NCBI RefSeq assembly: GCF_002514725.1
Contig: NZ_NTLB01000003.1
Span: forward strand, 589,159-653,158
DNA length: 64,000 bases
Direction: 5' to 3'
From: Mangrovitalea sediminis
Lineage (GTDB): Bacteria > Pseudomonadota > Gammaproteobacteria > Pseudomonadales > Oleiphilaceae
The position numbers were made by a program, and so were the translations under genes. Below, in pieces: positions 15,784 to 26,243 of the stretch (positions within the stretch are counted from its first letter, which is position 1; each line of letters starts with the position of its first letter). Below the pieces are notes generated by a model. That model saw only the letters and a list, made by a program, of their open reading frames with translations, was not told the origin of the DNA and ran no database searches.

Positions 15784-17370
15784 ATGTTGGACGAGAATCT
15801 CAAGAGCCAGTTGAAGGCCTATCTCGAGAAAGTGACGCAGCCCGTCGAGCTGGTTGCCTCCCTCGATGATAGTGCCAAGTCCCGCGAGCTGAATGAACTG
15901 TTGCAGGAGATAGAGGCTCTGTCGCCGAAGATCAGCCTGCGACATGACGATGGCGCGGACGTGCGTAAGCCGTCATTTGCGATTCGCCGCGTGGGTACCG
16001 ATATCGGCGTAAGCTTCGCCGGTATCCCGTTGGGCCACGAATTTACGTCACTGGTGCTGGCGCTGTTGCAGGTGGGGGGACATCCTTCCAAGGCGTCGCA
16101 GGATGTTATCGAGCAGGTGATGAGCCTGGAAGGCGACTTCCGCTTCGAAACCTATTTTTCGCTGTCCTGCCAGAATTGCCCGGACGTGGTCCAGGCTCTC
16201 AACCTGATGAGCGTGCTCAATCCCCACATCCAGCACGTGGCTATCGACGGCGCCCTGTTTCAGGACGAGGTGGAGCGTCGCGAAGTCATGGCGGTTCCCA
16301 GTGTCTTCCTCAACGGGCAGCCTTTTGAGCAGGGCCGCATGAGTCTTGAGCAGATCGTTGCCAGGCTGGATACCGGTGCAGAAGCCCGCGAAGCCGAGAA
16401 GATCAGGGCCAAGGACATCTTCGAGGTGCTGGTGGTCGGTGGTGGCCCTGCAGGTGCTGCTGCCGCCATCTATACGGCGCGTAAGGGAATCCGTACCGGT
16501 GTTGCGGCAGAGCGCTTCGGCGGTCAGGTCCTGGACACTATGGGCATCGAGAATTTTATTTCGGTTCCCTATACGGAAGGCCCGAAGCTGGGGGCGGCGC
16601 TTGAGCAGCACGTGTTGGAGTATGGAGTGGACATCATGAACCTGCAGCGCGCCGAAAAGCTGGTACCGGCTGCCGCACCAGGCCTGCTGCATGAAGTTCA
16701 ACTGGCGAATGGAGCCTCCCTGAAAGCCCGCACGCTGATACTCGCGACGGGTGCACGCTGGAGACAGATGGGCGTTCCGGGGGAAGCAGAATACCGCAAT
16801 AAAGGTGTGGCCTACTGCCCCCATTGTGATGGCCCACTTTTCAAGGGCAAGCGGGTTGCGGTGATTGGCGGTGGTAACTCCGGTGTCGAGGCCGCCATTG
16901 ATCTGGCCGGCATTGTGGCTCACGTGACGCTGGTTGAGTTCGACAGCAAGTTGCGGGCTGATGAGGTATTGCAGAAGAAGCTGCGCAGCCTGCCGAACGT
17001 CGACGTCGTCGTGTCAGCCCAAACCACTGAGATCCACGGCGACAACGGCAAGGTTAACGGTATGAGCTATAAGGACCGTAACAGTGCCGAAGTACACCGG
17101 ATCCCACTCGAAGGGGTCTTCGTACAGATCGGCTTGGTACCGAATACCGAATGGCTGAAAGGGGATGTCGCGTTGAGTCCCCGAGGCGAGATCGAAGTGG
17201 ATGCGCGTGGTGAGACCTCCGTGCCGGGCGTATTTGCCGCCGGGGATGCCACGACGGTGCCCTACAAGCAGATCGTCATCTCCATGGGTGATGGTGCCAA
17301 GGCCGGGCTGAGTGCCTTTGACTTCCTCATCCGCCATTCGGTGCCGGATGAGCAGGAGGCGGCGGCCTGA
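15784..17370 (+). CDS. ahpF: Alkyl hydroperoxide reductase flavoprotein AhpF
   Basis: 528 residues. The N-terminal tandem thioredoxin-fold domain carries CQNC (129-132). The FAD domain starts with [12 protein letters not shown] (from 217). The NAD(P)H domain has [12 protein letters not shown] and the redox pair CPHC (345-348). The C-terminal FAD motif [10 protein letters not shown] is present. It moves electrons from NADH through FAD and the two disulfides to AhpC. GAGGGAGG precedes the ATG. The length equals that of canonical AhpF. Confidence 0.97.
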   Translation: MLDENLKSQLKAYLEKVTQPVELVASLDDSAKSRELNELLQEIEALSPKISLRHDDGADVRKPSFAIRRVGTDIGVSFAGIPLGHEFTSLVLALLQVGGHPSKASQDVIEQVMSLEGDFRFETYFSLSCQNCPDVVQALNLMSVLNPHIQHVAIDGALFQDEVERREVMAVPSVFLNGQPFEQGRMSLEQIVARLDTGAEAREAEKIRAKDIFEVLVVGGGPAGAAAAIYTARKGIRTGVAAERFGGQVLDTMGIENFISVPYTEGPKLGAALEQHVLEYGVDIMNLQRAEKLVPAAAPGLLHEVQLANGASLKARTLILATGARWRQMGVPGEAEYRNKGVAYCPHCDGPLFKGKRVAVIGGGNSGVEAAIDLAGIVAHVTLVEFDSKLRADEVLQKKLRSLPNVDVVVSAQTTEIHGDNGKVNGMSYKDRNSAEVHRIPLEGVFVQIGLVPNTEWLKGDVALSPRGEIEVDARGETSVPGVFAAGDATTVPYKQIVISMGDGAKAGLSAFDFLIRHSVPDEQEAAA

Positions 17371-17393
17371 GGCTCAACGCAACTGTAAGCAGA

Positions 17394-17427
17394 AAGTCCC
17401 GGCGACGTACGCGTTCCCGGGACTTTT
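17394..17427 (+). terminator. Intrinsic terminator after ahpF
   Basis: Stem AAGTCCCGG/CCGGGACTT with an intervening loop, followed by TTTTTGTTT. It lies between the convergent ahpF and thioesterase genes and may act in both directions. Confidence 0.85.
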
Positions 17428-17458
17428 TGTTTGCCGTCTCTTTTCCGTCAGGCGCTGA

Positions 17459-18373
17459 TCAGATGGAAAAATCCTCGATGACCATGGCCTGAAGGCAGGT
17501 GCGGGCTTCATCGGGAATGACCAGGGCGCGGCGGGCATCCAGATCCAGTATGACCGCGACAGCTTCCGTCGTAGCGATGGCCTGGCCGGTTTCGGCATCG
17601 AACAACCAATGTCCGAGGCGATATGCCTTGTTGCCAATACTGATGATGGCGCTGCGCATGGCAACCAGGTCGCCGGCCCGGGGACGCTGGTGGTAGATCC
17701 AGCGATACTCCAATGCGGCGCCGCCGAGTCGCTGGTCCGGGATGATACTGTCGCGTATGCGGGACAGCATGTGAGGGATCCCTTCCGAGACTATGCCCAT
17801 GTAACTGCGCACCGCCAGGCCGCCATCCGCTTCACACATCGTCTGCGGAACGATGCCCAGATAGGTGTGCAGCATACCCATTTCGTTGGCTTCCGCCAGC
17901 GTCGGCGCCGGACGCGGAGTCCCTCGGGCGACACCATGGGGGGCATGCTCCTGGGGAACCTCGACCACCCGGCGCTGAGCCTGCTCCCGGACGCTGTCAG
18001 GCAACGGCAGCGGATCGTCAGAGACATGATGCAGTTCGGCCGTCGTGATGATGCTGGCAGCGACCTCCTTCCTGGCGGGATTCACCAGTTCAAGATAAAC
18101 CTCAAGTTGCTCCCCATTTACGGCGATGATGCCGGCACGCAGGGTCAGTGGGGCGCCGGCATGTTGCTCCCTGATGAAGCGGACATGGTGCTCGCAAGTG
18201 TGCACCCGCGCCTGTTGCTCGCTCAGGGTCTGCCTGTCCAGTCCCAACTGACGGCACAGGATGTTTAGACCGATATCCGCCTTGTCCAGATAGAACTGCA
18301 CGTTGAGATGTCCCATCTGGTCGCATTCCCAGGTGCTGACGCTACTGCGGTATACATCGACAAGCTGACTCAT
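17459..18373 (-). CDS. Acyl-CoA thioesterase-like protein, double hotdog
   Basis: 304 residues made of two hotdog units. The first has STWECDQMGHLNVQFYLDKAD, the classic 4HBT-type active-site stretch with Asp and the HLN segment; the second (from about 170) has LEYRWIYHQRPRAGDLVAMRSAI and NKAYRLGHWLFDAETG. It is likely to hydrolyse an acyl-CoA; chain length is unknown. It is divergent from an acyl-CoA ligase gene across 230 bases, which suggests a shared fatty-acid or aromatic-acid theme. Confidence 0.75.
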   Translation of the reverse strand: MSQLVDVYRSSVSTWECDQMGHLNVQFYLDKADIGLNILCRQLGLDRQTLSEQQARVHTCEHHVRFIREQHAGAPLTLRAGIIAVNGEQLEVYLELVNPARKEVAASIITTAELHHVSDDPLPLPDSVREQAQRRVVEVPQEHAPHGVARGTPRPAPTLAEANEMGMLHTYLGIVPQTMCEADGGLAVRSYMGIVSEGIPHMLSRIRDSIIPDQRLGGAALEYRWIYHQRPRAGDLVAMRSAIISIGNKAYRLGHWLFDAETGQAIATTEAVAVILDLDARRALVIPDEARTCLQAMVIEDFSI

Positions 18374-18603
18374 GCTGCCTTCCTGCTATTCGGTAATGAA
18401 GCATCAAAGTGAGTTGGCTGCTAACTGTTTCGCCTTGCAAAATAGCATTCCAAAAAGTTGACCTCAAGCATTCTCCGTGCGAGATTGCGGGCGTACTGCG
18501 TTGTTTTAAACGCGTCGATACGGGGTGCGAATCCAGTCTGACGCAATGCGCCAGCTGCCATTTGTGTGCCTCGTCGCATCAAAAATAAGAACGGGAGAAC
18601 CAC

Positions 18604-20259
18604 ATGCTTGGACTGATGATGAATCGGCCGCTGCTGATTTCGCAAATCATTGAGTATGCTGCCATTAATTTCCCGGAGCAGGAAGTCGTCTCCCGTTCCA
18701 CGGAAGGCGAGATCCATCGCTATCGGTTTGTCGACCTTCATGCCCGCACCTGCCAGTTGGCACATGCCCTGGAAAAGCTCGGTGTGAAGAAGGACGACCG
18801 TATTGCCACCGTTGCCTGGAACAATTACCGGCATCTCGAAATCTATTATGCCGTTTCCGGTATCGGTGCCATCTGTCACACCATCAATCCCCGCCTGAGC
18901 GCGGACCAATTCCATTTCATCGTCGATCACGCCGACGACCAGTATCTTTTCGTGGACCTGACCTTTGTGCCCATTCTGGAGAAGCTGCAGGGGCAGCTCA
19001 AAAAGGTTAAGGGCTATATCGTGATGACCGACAGGGCACATATGCCTGAGACGTCCCTGCCCAATGCCCACTGCTACGAGACATTGCTGGAAGGGGAGCC
19101 GGAGCGTTTCGACTGGCCGGAATTCGACGAGAACCAGGCCTCTTCGCTGTGCTACACCTCGGGGACTACCGGCAATCCCAAGGGTGTGTTGTATTCACAC
19201 CGTTCGACGTTGTTGCATGCCCTCTCGGTGGTGGCGTTCCCCGGTGTTGATTTCGGCGAGGACAGTGCGTTGTTGCCTGTCGTGCCGATGTTTCACGTCA
19301 ATGCCTGGGGTATGCCTTACTTTGCCTTGTTCACCGGGTCCAAGCTGGTCTTTCCCGGGCCTCGGCTCGACGGTGCGTCACTGGCAGCGCTGATCAACGA
19401 CGAAGGTGTTACCGATACCTGGGGCGTGCCGACGGTCTGGCTGGGACTGCTCCGTCACATGCGGGAGTCGGGGGAGCGCTTCACCACCCTGAAACATGTT
19501 CAGATCGGGGGTTCTGCGGCCCCTAAAGCCATGATTCGCGAATTCCAGGAAGATTATGGTGTGGAAGCCATTCAGGGCTGGGGGATGACGGAAATGAGCC
19601 CTGTCGGAACCGTTTCCCGGCCAACACCGTCCATGCAGCGGCGGATGAGTGCCGAAGAGCTGTTGAACGTGCGTGGCAAGCAGGGACGTGCGCTGTTGGG
19701 CGTCGAACTGAAGATTGTCGATGCCGACGGAAAACGCCTGCCCCGGGACGGCGTGGCGCGGGGAGAACTGCTGGTACGCGGACCGGCGATCACCAGCGGC
19801 TATTACGAGAATGCGGCGGCCAACGCCAAGGCGTTCGATGAGGAAGGCTGGTTTCGAACCGGCGACGTGGCGACGATCGATGCGGACGGCTATATGGAAA
19901 TCGTCGACCGGGTCAAGGATGTGATCAAGTCGGGCGGCGAGTGGATCAGCTCCATCGATCTCGAAAACGAGGCGGTTGGGCATCCTGAGGTTGCCGAAGC
20001 TGCAGTGATCGGCTTGCCCCATAGCAAGTGGGCCGAGCGGCCATTGCTGGTGGTCGTGCGTAATCCAGACAGCACCCTCGATGCGAAAGGCATGATCGAC
20101 TATCTCCGTGGCCGGGTTGTCGACTGGTGGCTGCCGAACGATGTGGTGTTTGTCGACGAGCTGCCGCATAGCGCCACGGGCAAGCTGCAGAAGGTCCGGC
20201 TACGGGAAGACTTCCGGGATTTCCGCTTCAGTGACGACCGGGATAACGGGAGCACCTGA
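18604..20259 (+). CDS. Acyl-CoA synthetase (AMP-binding ligase)
   Basis: 551 residues of the medium/long-chain acyl-CoA ligase branch of the ANL superfamily. The phosphate loop [18 protein letters not shown], the A5 region [23 protein letters not shown] and [14 protein letters not shown] are intact, as is the catalytic Lys in [11 protein letters not shown]. It activates a carboxylic acid to acyl-AMP and then acyl-CoA. The substrate may be a medium-chain fatty acid; related proteins include AlkK-type and methylthiopropionate ligases. The alpha/beta hydrolase gene follows 82 bases later, likely in one transcript. Confidence 0.9.
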   Translation: MLGLMMNRPLLISQIIEYAAINFPEQEVVSRSTEGEIHRYRFVDLHARTCQLAHALEKLGVKKDDRIATVAWNNYRHLEIYYAVSGIGAICHTINPRLSADQFHFIVDHADDQYLFVDLTFVPILEKLQGQLKKVKGYIVMTDRAHMPETSLPNAHCYETLLEGEPERFDWPEFDENQASSLCYTSGTTGNPKGVLYSHRSTLLHALSVVAFPGVDFGEDSALLPVVPMFHVNAWGMPYFALFTGSKLVFPGPRLDGASLAALINDEGVTDTWGVPTVWLGLLRHMRESGERFTTLKHVQIGGSAAPKAMIREFQEDYGVEAIQGWGMTEMSPVGTVSRPTPSMQRRMSAEELLNVRGKQGRALLGVELKIVDADGKRLPRDGVARGELLVRGPAITSGYYENAAANAKAFDEEGWFRTGDVATIDADGYMEIVDRVKDVIKSGGEWISSIDLENEAVGHPEVAEAAVIGLPHSKWAERPLLVVVRNPDSTLDAKGMIDYLRGRVVDWWLPNDVVFVDELPHSATGKLQKVRLREDFRDFRFSDDRDNGST

Positions 20260-20341
20260 AGAATGCAGGGTGCGGGCAGGGAGCCTGCACCCTCTAACCC
20301 TCCGCAGAACCCATCGCAAAATCACCGTGAGGAAGGGGCTT

Positions 20342-21211
20342 ATGCAGCTCAGCGACCCAAAATTCCTGGAAACCGAGAGGGGCCGCTTCAGCTGGCGTGA
20401 AGGTGGGGACAGCGGCGGCGCTCCTGTCGTCATGATCCATGGCTGGCCGGAAAGCAGCTATTGCTGGGAGCATGTGGCGGGGCATCTCAAACCAGGATTA
20501 CGTATTATCGCACCCGATCTGCGGGGCTTGGGGGACAGTGAACGTAGCCCTGACCCCGATGGTTATCGCAAGCAGGCATTGGCGCAGGATGTCATCGGCA
20601 TGCTCGACAGTCTCGGTGTCGAACGATTCCAACTGGTAGGACACGACTGGGGTGGGATCGTGGCCCAGGAGATCGCACTGGCCATCCCGGATCGGATCTC
20701 GCGTCTGGTGATCATGAATATTGCGATTATCAACAATCTGAAAGGCAACCAGGAGGTGATCGAGAAAGTGCGCTCCGGCAGTGGCCGTGCCTACTGGTAT
20801 CAGCACTTCATGCAGACACCGGGATTGCCCGAAGCCATGATTCCCGGTGCCGAGGAGGCCTGGCTCGGTTACTTCCTGCGGACCTGGAATCGTGAACCCT
20901 TCCCGCCGGACGCGTTGGCGGAATATATCCGCACCTTCAGAATTCCGGGAACGCCGGGCTGCAGTGCCAATTTCTACCGGACCTTCGATATCGATGCCAA
21001 ACGCTGGGCAACGACGGCTGGCCACCTCTGGCCGATGCCTGCGCTGTATATCTATGGCAACAAAGACCATGTCATCATCCCGGAATACCTGAACCATGCC
21101 GAGAGCTGCTTTGCCAGTCTCCGGATCGCACAGATTGAAGCCGGGCACTTTGTCCAGGAAGAACAACCGGAGGCGGTGGCTCAACAGTTGAATGCCTTTC
21201 TTGAAACCTGA
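20342..21211 (+). CDS. Alpha/beta hydrolase, epoxide hydrolase/haloacetate dehalogenase type
   Basis: 289 residues. The oxyanion motif HGWPESSYCW, nucleophile elbow VGHDWGG (Asp nucleophile), and the late Asp in GNKDHVI and His in AGHFVQEE form the triad. An Asp nucleophile fits epoxide hydrolases or dehalogenases rather than esterases. A cap domain lies around 135-220. GGAAGGGG sits ahead of the start. It follows the acyl-CoA ligase closely. The precise substrate is unknown. Confidence 0.87.
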   Translation: MQLSDPKFLETERGRFSWREGGDSGGAPVVMIHGWPESSYCWEHVAGHLKPGLRIIAPDLRGLGDSERSPDPDGYRKQALAQDVIGMLDSLGVERFQLVGHDWGGIVAQEIALAIPDRISRLVIMNIAIINNLKGNQEVIEKVRSGSGRAYWYQHFMQTPGLPEAMIPGAEEAWLGYFLRTWNREPFPPDALAEYIRTFRIPGTPGCSANFYRTFDIDAKRWATTAGHLWPMPALYIYGNKDHVIIPEYLNHAESCFASLRIAQIEAGHFVQEEQPEAVAQQLNAFLET

Positions 21212-21256
21212 GCCCGCGATGGGGCGGAGTCGTGGGGCCGTTGCAAACCCGGTGTT

Positions 21257-22090
21257 TTAAGACACTTTTCTTGCGACGGCCTGCACGACTGAAAACCGCC
21301 TTTCGCGTAGATTCCCAATCATATTCTCGAACTTCTCCCTGGCCGTCGGGCCCATCAATAACCCTATACCGAAGGGTGGAGCCGGGAGCGTCTTGAGCTT
21401 TTCCGTTGCCTTGGCGAACCACTCCAACGAGCGGTCGCTGGTGTCGTCCCACGCTTCAATGACGAGACCCAGGGATGTCAGGGTGTCCTGGATATCGCTG
21501 GGGGCGGCGAGATAACTGATGGCTGCACTTTCTGCCCAGGGGACGGGGTAGTGCAGGGCAAGGCCGTTGCCGGAAAAAACATCGTGAAACAACAAGATAC
21601 CTCCGGGAATAAGGACCCGTGCTATCTCACTGTAAAAGCGGGTCTTATCGGCAATGTTCATCTGGACATGCTCGGTCCAGACCACATCGAAGCTGTTGTC
21701 GGGGAAGGGCAGGTCGAGCGCACTGGCCCGTTTAAACGAAACCCGTTCACTTAAGTTGACGCGGCGGGAAAGGTCGTTGGCGATATCGACATACTCTTGC
21801 GTCAGGTCGATGCCCGTGACGTGACAGTGATGTGCGTCCGCGAGGTAGCGTGCCGACCCTCCCAGGCCACAACCCACGTCGAGTACCCGGCAGGCAGGTT
21901 GAATGTCGGCACGACGTGCGAGTTCCAGCGTCGCCTCTCGTCCTCGGATGTGGAATTCATCCACAGGCGCCAGGTCTTGCAGGGACAACCGGTCCAGATC
22001 CTTACCTGATTCGCGGAGCCGGTTGAGAATGGCGTCCAGTAGTGCGCCATGTTCGTAGTGTTGCTCGACGGTATCTTTCGCGTCATGCAT
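21257..22090 (-). CDS. Class I SAM-dependent methyltransferase
   Basis: 277 residues. SAM-binding motif I is VLDVGCGLGGSARYLA, followed by GIDLTQEYVD, ASALDLPFPDNSFDVVWTEHV and VLIPGGILLFHDVF. It is closest in style to UbiE/gamma-tocopherol-type small-molecule methyltransferases. The N-terminal YEHGALLDAILNRL helix is typical of that group. The methyl acceptor is unknown. It is convergent with the alpha/beta hydrolase gene. Confidence 0.85.
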   Translation of the reverse strand: MHDAKDTVEQHYEHGALLDAILNRLRESGKDLDRLSLQDLAPVDEFHIRGREATLELARRADIQPACRVLDVGCGLGGSARYLADAHHCHVTGIDLTQEYVDIANDLSRRVNLSERVSFKRASALDLPFPDNSFDVVWTEHVQMNIADKTRFYSEIARVLIPGGILLFHDVFSGNGLALHYPVPWAESAAISYLAAPSDIQDTLTSLGLVIEAWDDTSDRSLEWFAKATEKLKTLPAPPFGIGLLMGPTAREKFENMIGNLRERRFSVVQAVARKVS

Positions 22091-22307
22091 GGGCCTTTTC
22101 CTCGGCGTTATCTGGGATCGGGGATGACTCCTTTATTCGAAGGCGTGGGACGCATGCCTCTTCGCCAACGGTTCCTGTCGGGCCCTCTGGTGTACAGGTC
22201 CTTTATCCGCCTATCGGCCCCGTCCGGGGGCGTAGCCGAAGGAAGGATGGCGCTCTCGAACCTTGAGGGTACACTCGGTGGCATTCCTGGGAAAGGCATG
22301 ATGACTT

Positions 22308-23186
22308 ATGACGAGACCCTTGCTGATTATTGGCGGTACTTCGGTAGACACCATCGTTCATCTCGACGAATTACCCTCCGGCGTCCCTCAGACTATATGG
22401 CCCAATGAGGTGTATCGTTCGCTGGGCAGTACCGGCGCGGGAAAAGCCCTGAACCTGCGGGCCCTGGGTATGCCGGTCCTGTTGCATACGCTGTTGGGAC
22501 GTGACGCCGAGGGTGACTATATCCGGCGCACCTTGCGTGATCGCGGCATAGAACTGATGGTTGAAGAGACACTGGAGCCGACTGAGCAGCACGTCAATCT
22601 GATGGATGCCGAGGGTCGCCGTATGTCGATCTTCGTCCGCCCCCCCGCGACGCCGGCTGATGTGAACTGGGCACCGGTGGAAGCGGCTATGGCGGCGAGC
22701 GAGGTGGTGATTGTCAACATCCTCGCCTACGCGCAACCGGCGCTGGCGATGGCTAAGGCCCTGGAAAAGCCGATCTGGACCGACCTGCACGACTACGATG
22801 GTACCAACGCCTATCATCAACCCTTTATCGACGCTGCGGACGTTATTCAACTGTCGAGCGACAATCTGCCAGACTACCGTGGCTTTATGGAGGCCCAGAT
22901 TCGGGCGGGCAAGCGAATGGTCGTCTGCACGCACGGCCGGCATGGTGCGTCCCTCATCAATGCGAAAGGTGAGTGGTACGAACAACCCGCATTGCCGGTC
23001 GGTGAGATGCGGGACAGCAACGGTGCCGGTGATGCGTTTTTTAGCGGGCTCCTGTACGGCCATCTCATGGGCCGGTCCGAAACGGAGTGCTTACGTCTCG
23101 CCGCGGCCTGCGGTGCTCTCTGTGTGGCATCTTCGGCGCTGGCTTCGCCTGAACTGAATGCAGAAAACCTTCAGCGCATGGTGTAG
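22308..23186 (+). CDS. PfkB-family carbohydrate kinase
   Basis: 292 residues of the ribokinase/PfkB fold. The N-terminal IIGGTSVDTI, a substrate-binding STGAGKALNLRALG, and the C-terminal signature DSNGAGDAFFSGLLYG with catalytic Asp are seen. The signature is a slight variant of the usual DTxGAGD. It phosphorylates a sugar or nucleoside at the expense of ATP; the sugar is undetermined. AAAGG lies about a dozen bases upstream, so the ribosome site is mediocre. Confidence 0.85.
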   Translation: MTRPLLIIGGTSVDTIVHLDELPSGVPQTIWPNEVYRSLGSTGAGKALNLRALGMPVLLHTLLGRDAEGDYIRRTLRDRGIELMVEETLEPTEQHVNLMDAEGRRMSIFVRPPATPADVNWAPVEAAMAASEVVIVNILAYAQPALAMAKALEKPIWTDLHDYDGTNAYHQPFIDAADVIQLSSDNLPDYRGFMEAQIRAGKRMVVCTHGRHGASLINAKGEWYEQPALPVGEMRDSNGAGDAFFSGLLYGHLMGRSETECLRLAAACGALCVASSALASPELNAENLQRMV

Positions 23187-23277
23187 ATCATCGACTGCTA
23201 CCTGTATCTCTTGTCTCACGGAAAGATCGCTGCGAGGATCGTTACTCCACCTTTGTTGGGGATGCAGGAGAGGAACC

Positions 23278-23607
23278 ATGATCAAAGTGAGTGTGATGTA
23301 TCCGAACACGCCCGGTGCGCGCTTCGATCACGACTACTATCGAGACAAGCATATGCCTCTGGTCAAGTCCCTGATGGGGGATTACTGCCGTTTCTATACC
23401 GTGGATAAAGGCCTCTCCGGCGGGGCACCGGGCGCACCGGCGACCTATGTCGGCATGTGCCATATCTTCTGTGAATCCCTGGAGGCTTTTCAGGCAGGTT
23501 TTGGCCCTCATGCCCGGGAAATACTGGCGGATGTCGCGAACTACACCGACTTGCAGCCAATGATGCAGATCAGTGAGGTCGTGGTGGGATTCCCGGGCGC
23601 GAATTGA
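23278..23607 (+). CDS. EthD family protein
   Basis: 109-residue dimeric alpha+beta barrel protein with the EthD pattern: IKVSVMYPNTPGARFDHDYYRDKHMPLV, then GLSGGAPGAPATYVGMCHIFC and a final strand QISEVVVGF. Family members assist degradation pathways or act as small isomerases; no reaction can be assigned. GGAGAGGAA gives a good ribosome site. It may share a transcript with the PfkB kinase 91 bases upstream. Confidence 0.85.
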   Translation: MIKVSVMYPNTPGARFDHDYYRDKHMPLVKSLMGDYCRFYTVDKGLSGGAPGAPATYVGMCHIFCESLEAFQAGFGPHAREILADVANYTDLQPMMQISEVVVGFPGAN

Positions 23608-23671
23608 GGTCTGGCGGCCCGGTGCCACGCCCGTGTTGAGTCGGGCATGGCACCGGTGTGACGGTTGCGCT

Positions 23672-24457
23672 CTAGCGCCTCCCTGTACCCGTCATCTGGA
23701 TGATGTTGTTGGGAAACTCCAGGGATTCCACTTCTGCGGCGAAGCGTTTGGCGACATCCTGGATCGTCTTGCCGACATAGTCATACTGTTTTGAGAAGGG
23801 CGGCCAGTAATCTCCCAGTCCCAATGCGTCATTGATGACGAGCACCTGGCCATCGCAGTCGGGGCCGGCGCCGATACCGATGGTCGGAATGCGCAAGGCG
23901 CCCGTGATGTTCTGGGCGAGGGTGTAGGGGATATGCTCCAGTACGAGCATGAAGGCTCCCGCCTCCTGAATCGCGATGGCTTCGTCCATGATACGCTTGG
24001 CTTCCGCATCGGTCCTGCCCACCTTGGCAAAACTCTTGGCCGTCTGGGGCGTCAGGCCCGTGTGGCCGACGACGGGAATGCCGGCTTGTTTCAGGTGGGA
24101 GATAACGTCTGTTTTCGGACCTTCCAACTTGATGCTGTCGGCACCGGCTGCCATGAGGCGCCGTGCGCTGGTTAGCGCGGTCTCAGGGTCCTTGTCGGTC
24201 TCGTAAGGCAGATCCCCGATAATGTGGGTATTCGGCGCTCCCCGGCGGACAGCGCCGATATGGTATTCCATGTGCGCCAGTGTCACGTCCCGGGTGCTGT
24301 CGAAACCCATTTCCACCATGCCGACCGTATCTCCGACCAGAATGATGGGAATCCCAGCCGCTTCCAGCGCACGAGCTACCGGACAGGTATAGGCTGTCAG
24401 CATGGTAATCGGCTTGGTGCCCTTGAGATTCACGAATTCCTGCGCTTGCATCTTCAT
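23672..24457 (-). CDS. panB: 3-methyl-2-oxobutanoate hydroxymethyltransferase
   Basis: 261 residues, the usual PanB length. The TIM barrel begins MLTAYTCPVARALEAAGI; metal-binding Asp residues are in VGDTVGMV and IGDLPYET, with EGPK and GHTGLTPQT also present. It makes ketopantoate from ketoisovalerate and methylene-tetrahydrofolate for pantothenate and CoA synthesis. AAGGAG lies upstream of the start. panC is not adjacent, which is somewhat unusual; the closing residues are degenerate. Confidence 0.95.
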   Translation of the reverse strand: MKMQAQEFVNLKGTKPITMLTAYTCPVARALEAAGIPIILVGDTVGMVEMGFDSTRDVTLAHMEYHIGAVRRGAPNTHIIGDLPYETDKDPETALTSARRLMAAGADSIKLEGPKTDVISHLKQAGIPVVGHTGLTPQTAKSFAKVGRTDAEAKRIMDEAIAIQEAGAFMLVLEHIPYTLAQNITGALRIPTIGIGAGPDCDGQVLVINDALGLGDYWPPFSKQYDYVGKTIQDVAKRFAAEVESLEFPNNIIQMTGTGRR

Positions 24458-24584
24458 GAGTTCAGCACTCCTTTGGGGGAAGGGATGGCCTGATCCACCG
24501 ATGAAACCTGATCATGCCGTGGCGCTAAAGTTTACCCGCGTTTACGGGCTGAATCCTAGACTTCCAGCCTTCGGCTAACCCTGC

Positions 24585-25046
24585 TCAGTCTCCTGACTCG
24601 ACAAGCGCTGCGAGTTTACCGAGGGCCACTCGCCAGGCGACCTCGTTGTCTGTCAGCGACACCCCGGCAGGCAGGTTCTCATGGACGAGGACGAGTTCAG
24701 TGTCGCCGTCGATATCGCTAAGGGTGAAGGTGATCGCCATCTCGCCGCTGAAGGCCGGGTCATCCGTCTCGAATGCTGCGGTTTGGACAATCAGCTCGCC
24801 CGGGATCAGTGTCAGGAAACGACCGTGGTAGGTATGGGCGGCTGGCGGTGTTTTGCCGGGATGGGACGGGTCGTCTTCGGTCAGGACAATGCGGTAGGCC
24901 CCTCCCTCCCGCACATCGAAAATATCCACATGACAGCTCATCCCGGTGGGCGCCCTCCAGTTGGCGATGGCACGATGGTCCAGGAGCGCGCGATAAACGC
25001 GCGCGCGTGAGGCCATGATATGCAGTGTGATGTGGGTCGCTCTCAT
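24585..25046 (-). CDS. SRPBCC (AHSA1-like) protein
   Basis: 153 residues. START/Bet v1 fold with ASRARVYRALLDHRAIANWRAP, FDVREGGAYRIVLTED, YHGRFLTLIPGELIV and a C-terminal helix DNEVAWRVALGKLAALVE. It is a ligand-binding or chaperone-assistant type; the ligand is unknown. It follows the FMN dehydrogenase gene by 39 bases on the same strand and may be co-transcribed. It differs from the cassette SRPBCC at 2,000-2,443 and has core-like GC content. Confidence 0.82.
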   Translation of the reverse strand: MRATHITLHIMASRARVYRALLDHRAIANWRAPTGMSCHVDIFDVREGGAYRIVLTEDDPSHPGKTPPAAHTYHGRFLTLIPGELIVQTAAFETDDPAFSGEMAITFTLSDIDGDTELVLVHENLPAGVSLTDNEVAWRVALGKLAALVESGD

Positions 25047-25085
25047 TCTGGCGTCCTGTCGGCTTGGATGCAGAGGTTTCTTCGC

Positions 25086-26243
25086 TCAGGGATGCATTAG
25101 CTGGCTGTCCTGCCAGAGGATCTTTGTATCGACATCCTGAATATCACGCAACCCGCACAGCGCGAGGGTCGTATCCAGTTCCTTATAAAGGGTGTTCAGG
25201 GCAATCGTTACGCCTTTCTCTCCCATTGCACCCAGGCCATAGATAAAGGCCCTGCCGATAAATACCGATTTGGCGCCCAGGGCGACCGCCTTGAGGATAT
25301 CCTGGCCGCTGCGGATGCCGCCATCCAGGTAGACCTCGGTACGCTCGCCCACCGCAGATACGATGGCCGGCAACGCGCGGATCGAAGACGGTGCTCCGTC
25401 CAGTTGCCGTCCGCCGTGGTTGGAGACGATGATGCCGTCAGCCCCGGCGTTGACGGCGGCTTCTGCGTCCTCCGGGTCAAGGATGCCCTTGATGATCAGC
25501 TTGCCGCCCCAGCGCTCCTTGATCCAGCGGACATCGTCCCAACTGAGGCTGGGATCGAACTGCGATGCGGTCCAGGCCGAAAGCGAACTCAGGTTGCTTG
25601 CATCTTTCACGTGGCCGGCGATGTTGCCGAAGGTTCGCCGCTGTGTGCGCAGCATCCCGAGAACCCACCGCCACTTCGTTGCGAGATTGATCAGGTTCCG
25701 TACCGTGGGGCGCGGCGGGACCGTCATGCCGTTGATGATGTCCTTGTGGCGTTGGCCGAGAATCTGTAAGTCCGCCGTCAGAACCAGGGCCGAGCAACCC
25801 GCCGCCCTGGCGCGATCGATCAGTCGTCCCACGTAGTCCCGGTCGCGCATGACATAGAGTTGGAACCAGAAGGGGCTGTTGGTGTGTTCTGCCACATCCT
25901 CGATGGAGCAGATACTCATCGTCGAGAGCGTGAAAGGAACGCCGAACTTCTCCGCCGCCCGGGCGGCATGAATCTCGCCGTCGGCATGCTGCATGCCGGT
26001 CAGTCCAACGGGTGCGAGTGCCACCGGCATGCTGCAGGGCTGGCCGAGCATTTCGCATTTCACACTGCGGCCGGCCATATCGACCATGACCCGCTGACGG
26101 AACTTGATGGTGTCGAAATCGGAATGATTGGCGCGATAGGTGCTCTCGGTCCAGGATCCTGAATCTGCATAGTCGTAGAACATCTTGGGTACACGGCGGC
26201 GCGCCAGGCGCTGTAAATCGTCGATACAGGTGATGGTCGTCAT
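25086..26243 (-). CDS. FMN-dependent alpha-hydroxy acid dehydrogenase (L-lactate dehydrogenase-like)
   Basis: 385 residues of the LldD/glycolate oxidase family. Landmarks include MFYDYADSGSWTESTYRAN, substrate-binding region PVALAPVGLTGMQHADGE, FQLYVMRDRDYVGRLIDRA, LIIKGILDPEDAEAA, and the active site SNHGGRQLDGAPSS with catalytic His and Arg, then VYLDGGIRSGQDILKAVALGA. It oxidises a 2-hydroxy acid, probably L-lactate, passing electrons to quinone or oxygen. The neighbours do not include lactate permease, so the substrate is inferred. Confidence 0.9.
   Translation of the reverse strand: MTTITCIDDLQRLARRRVPKMFYDYADSGSWTESTYRANHSDFDTIKFRQRVMVDMAGRSVKCEMLGQPCSMPVALAPVGLTGMQHADGEIHAARAAEKFGVPFTLSTMSICSIEDVAEHTNSPFWFQLYVMRDRDYVGRLIDRARAAGCSALVLTADLQILGQRHKDIINGMTVPPRPTVRNLINLATKWRWVLGMLRTQRRTFGNIAGHVKDASNLSSLSAWTASQFDPSLSWDDVRWIKERWGGKLIIKGILDPEDAEAAVNAGADGIIVSNHGGRQLDGAPSSIRALPAIVSAVGERTEVYLDGGIRSGQDILKAVALGAKSVFIGRAFIYGLGAMGEKGVTIALNTLYKELDTTLALCGLRDIQDVDTKILWQDSQLMHP

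Noticed and set aside
16048..16923. Long reverse-strand open frame inside ahpF
   Set aside because: It overlaps a complete AhpF coding sequence with all motifs; no family resemblance and codon pattern of an antisense shadow.
19378..20169. 263-residue reverse-strand open frame inside the acyl-CoA ligase gene
   Set aside because: Shadow of a well-supported gene on the other strand.
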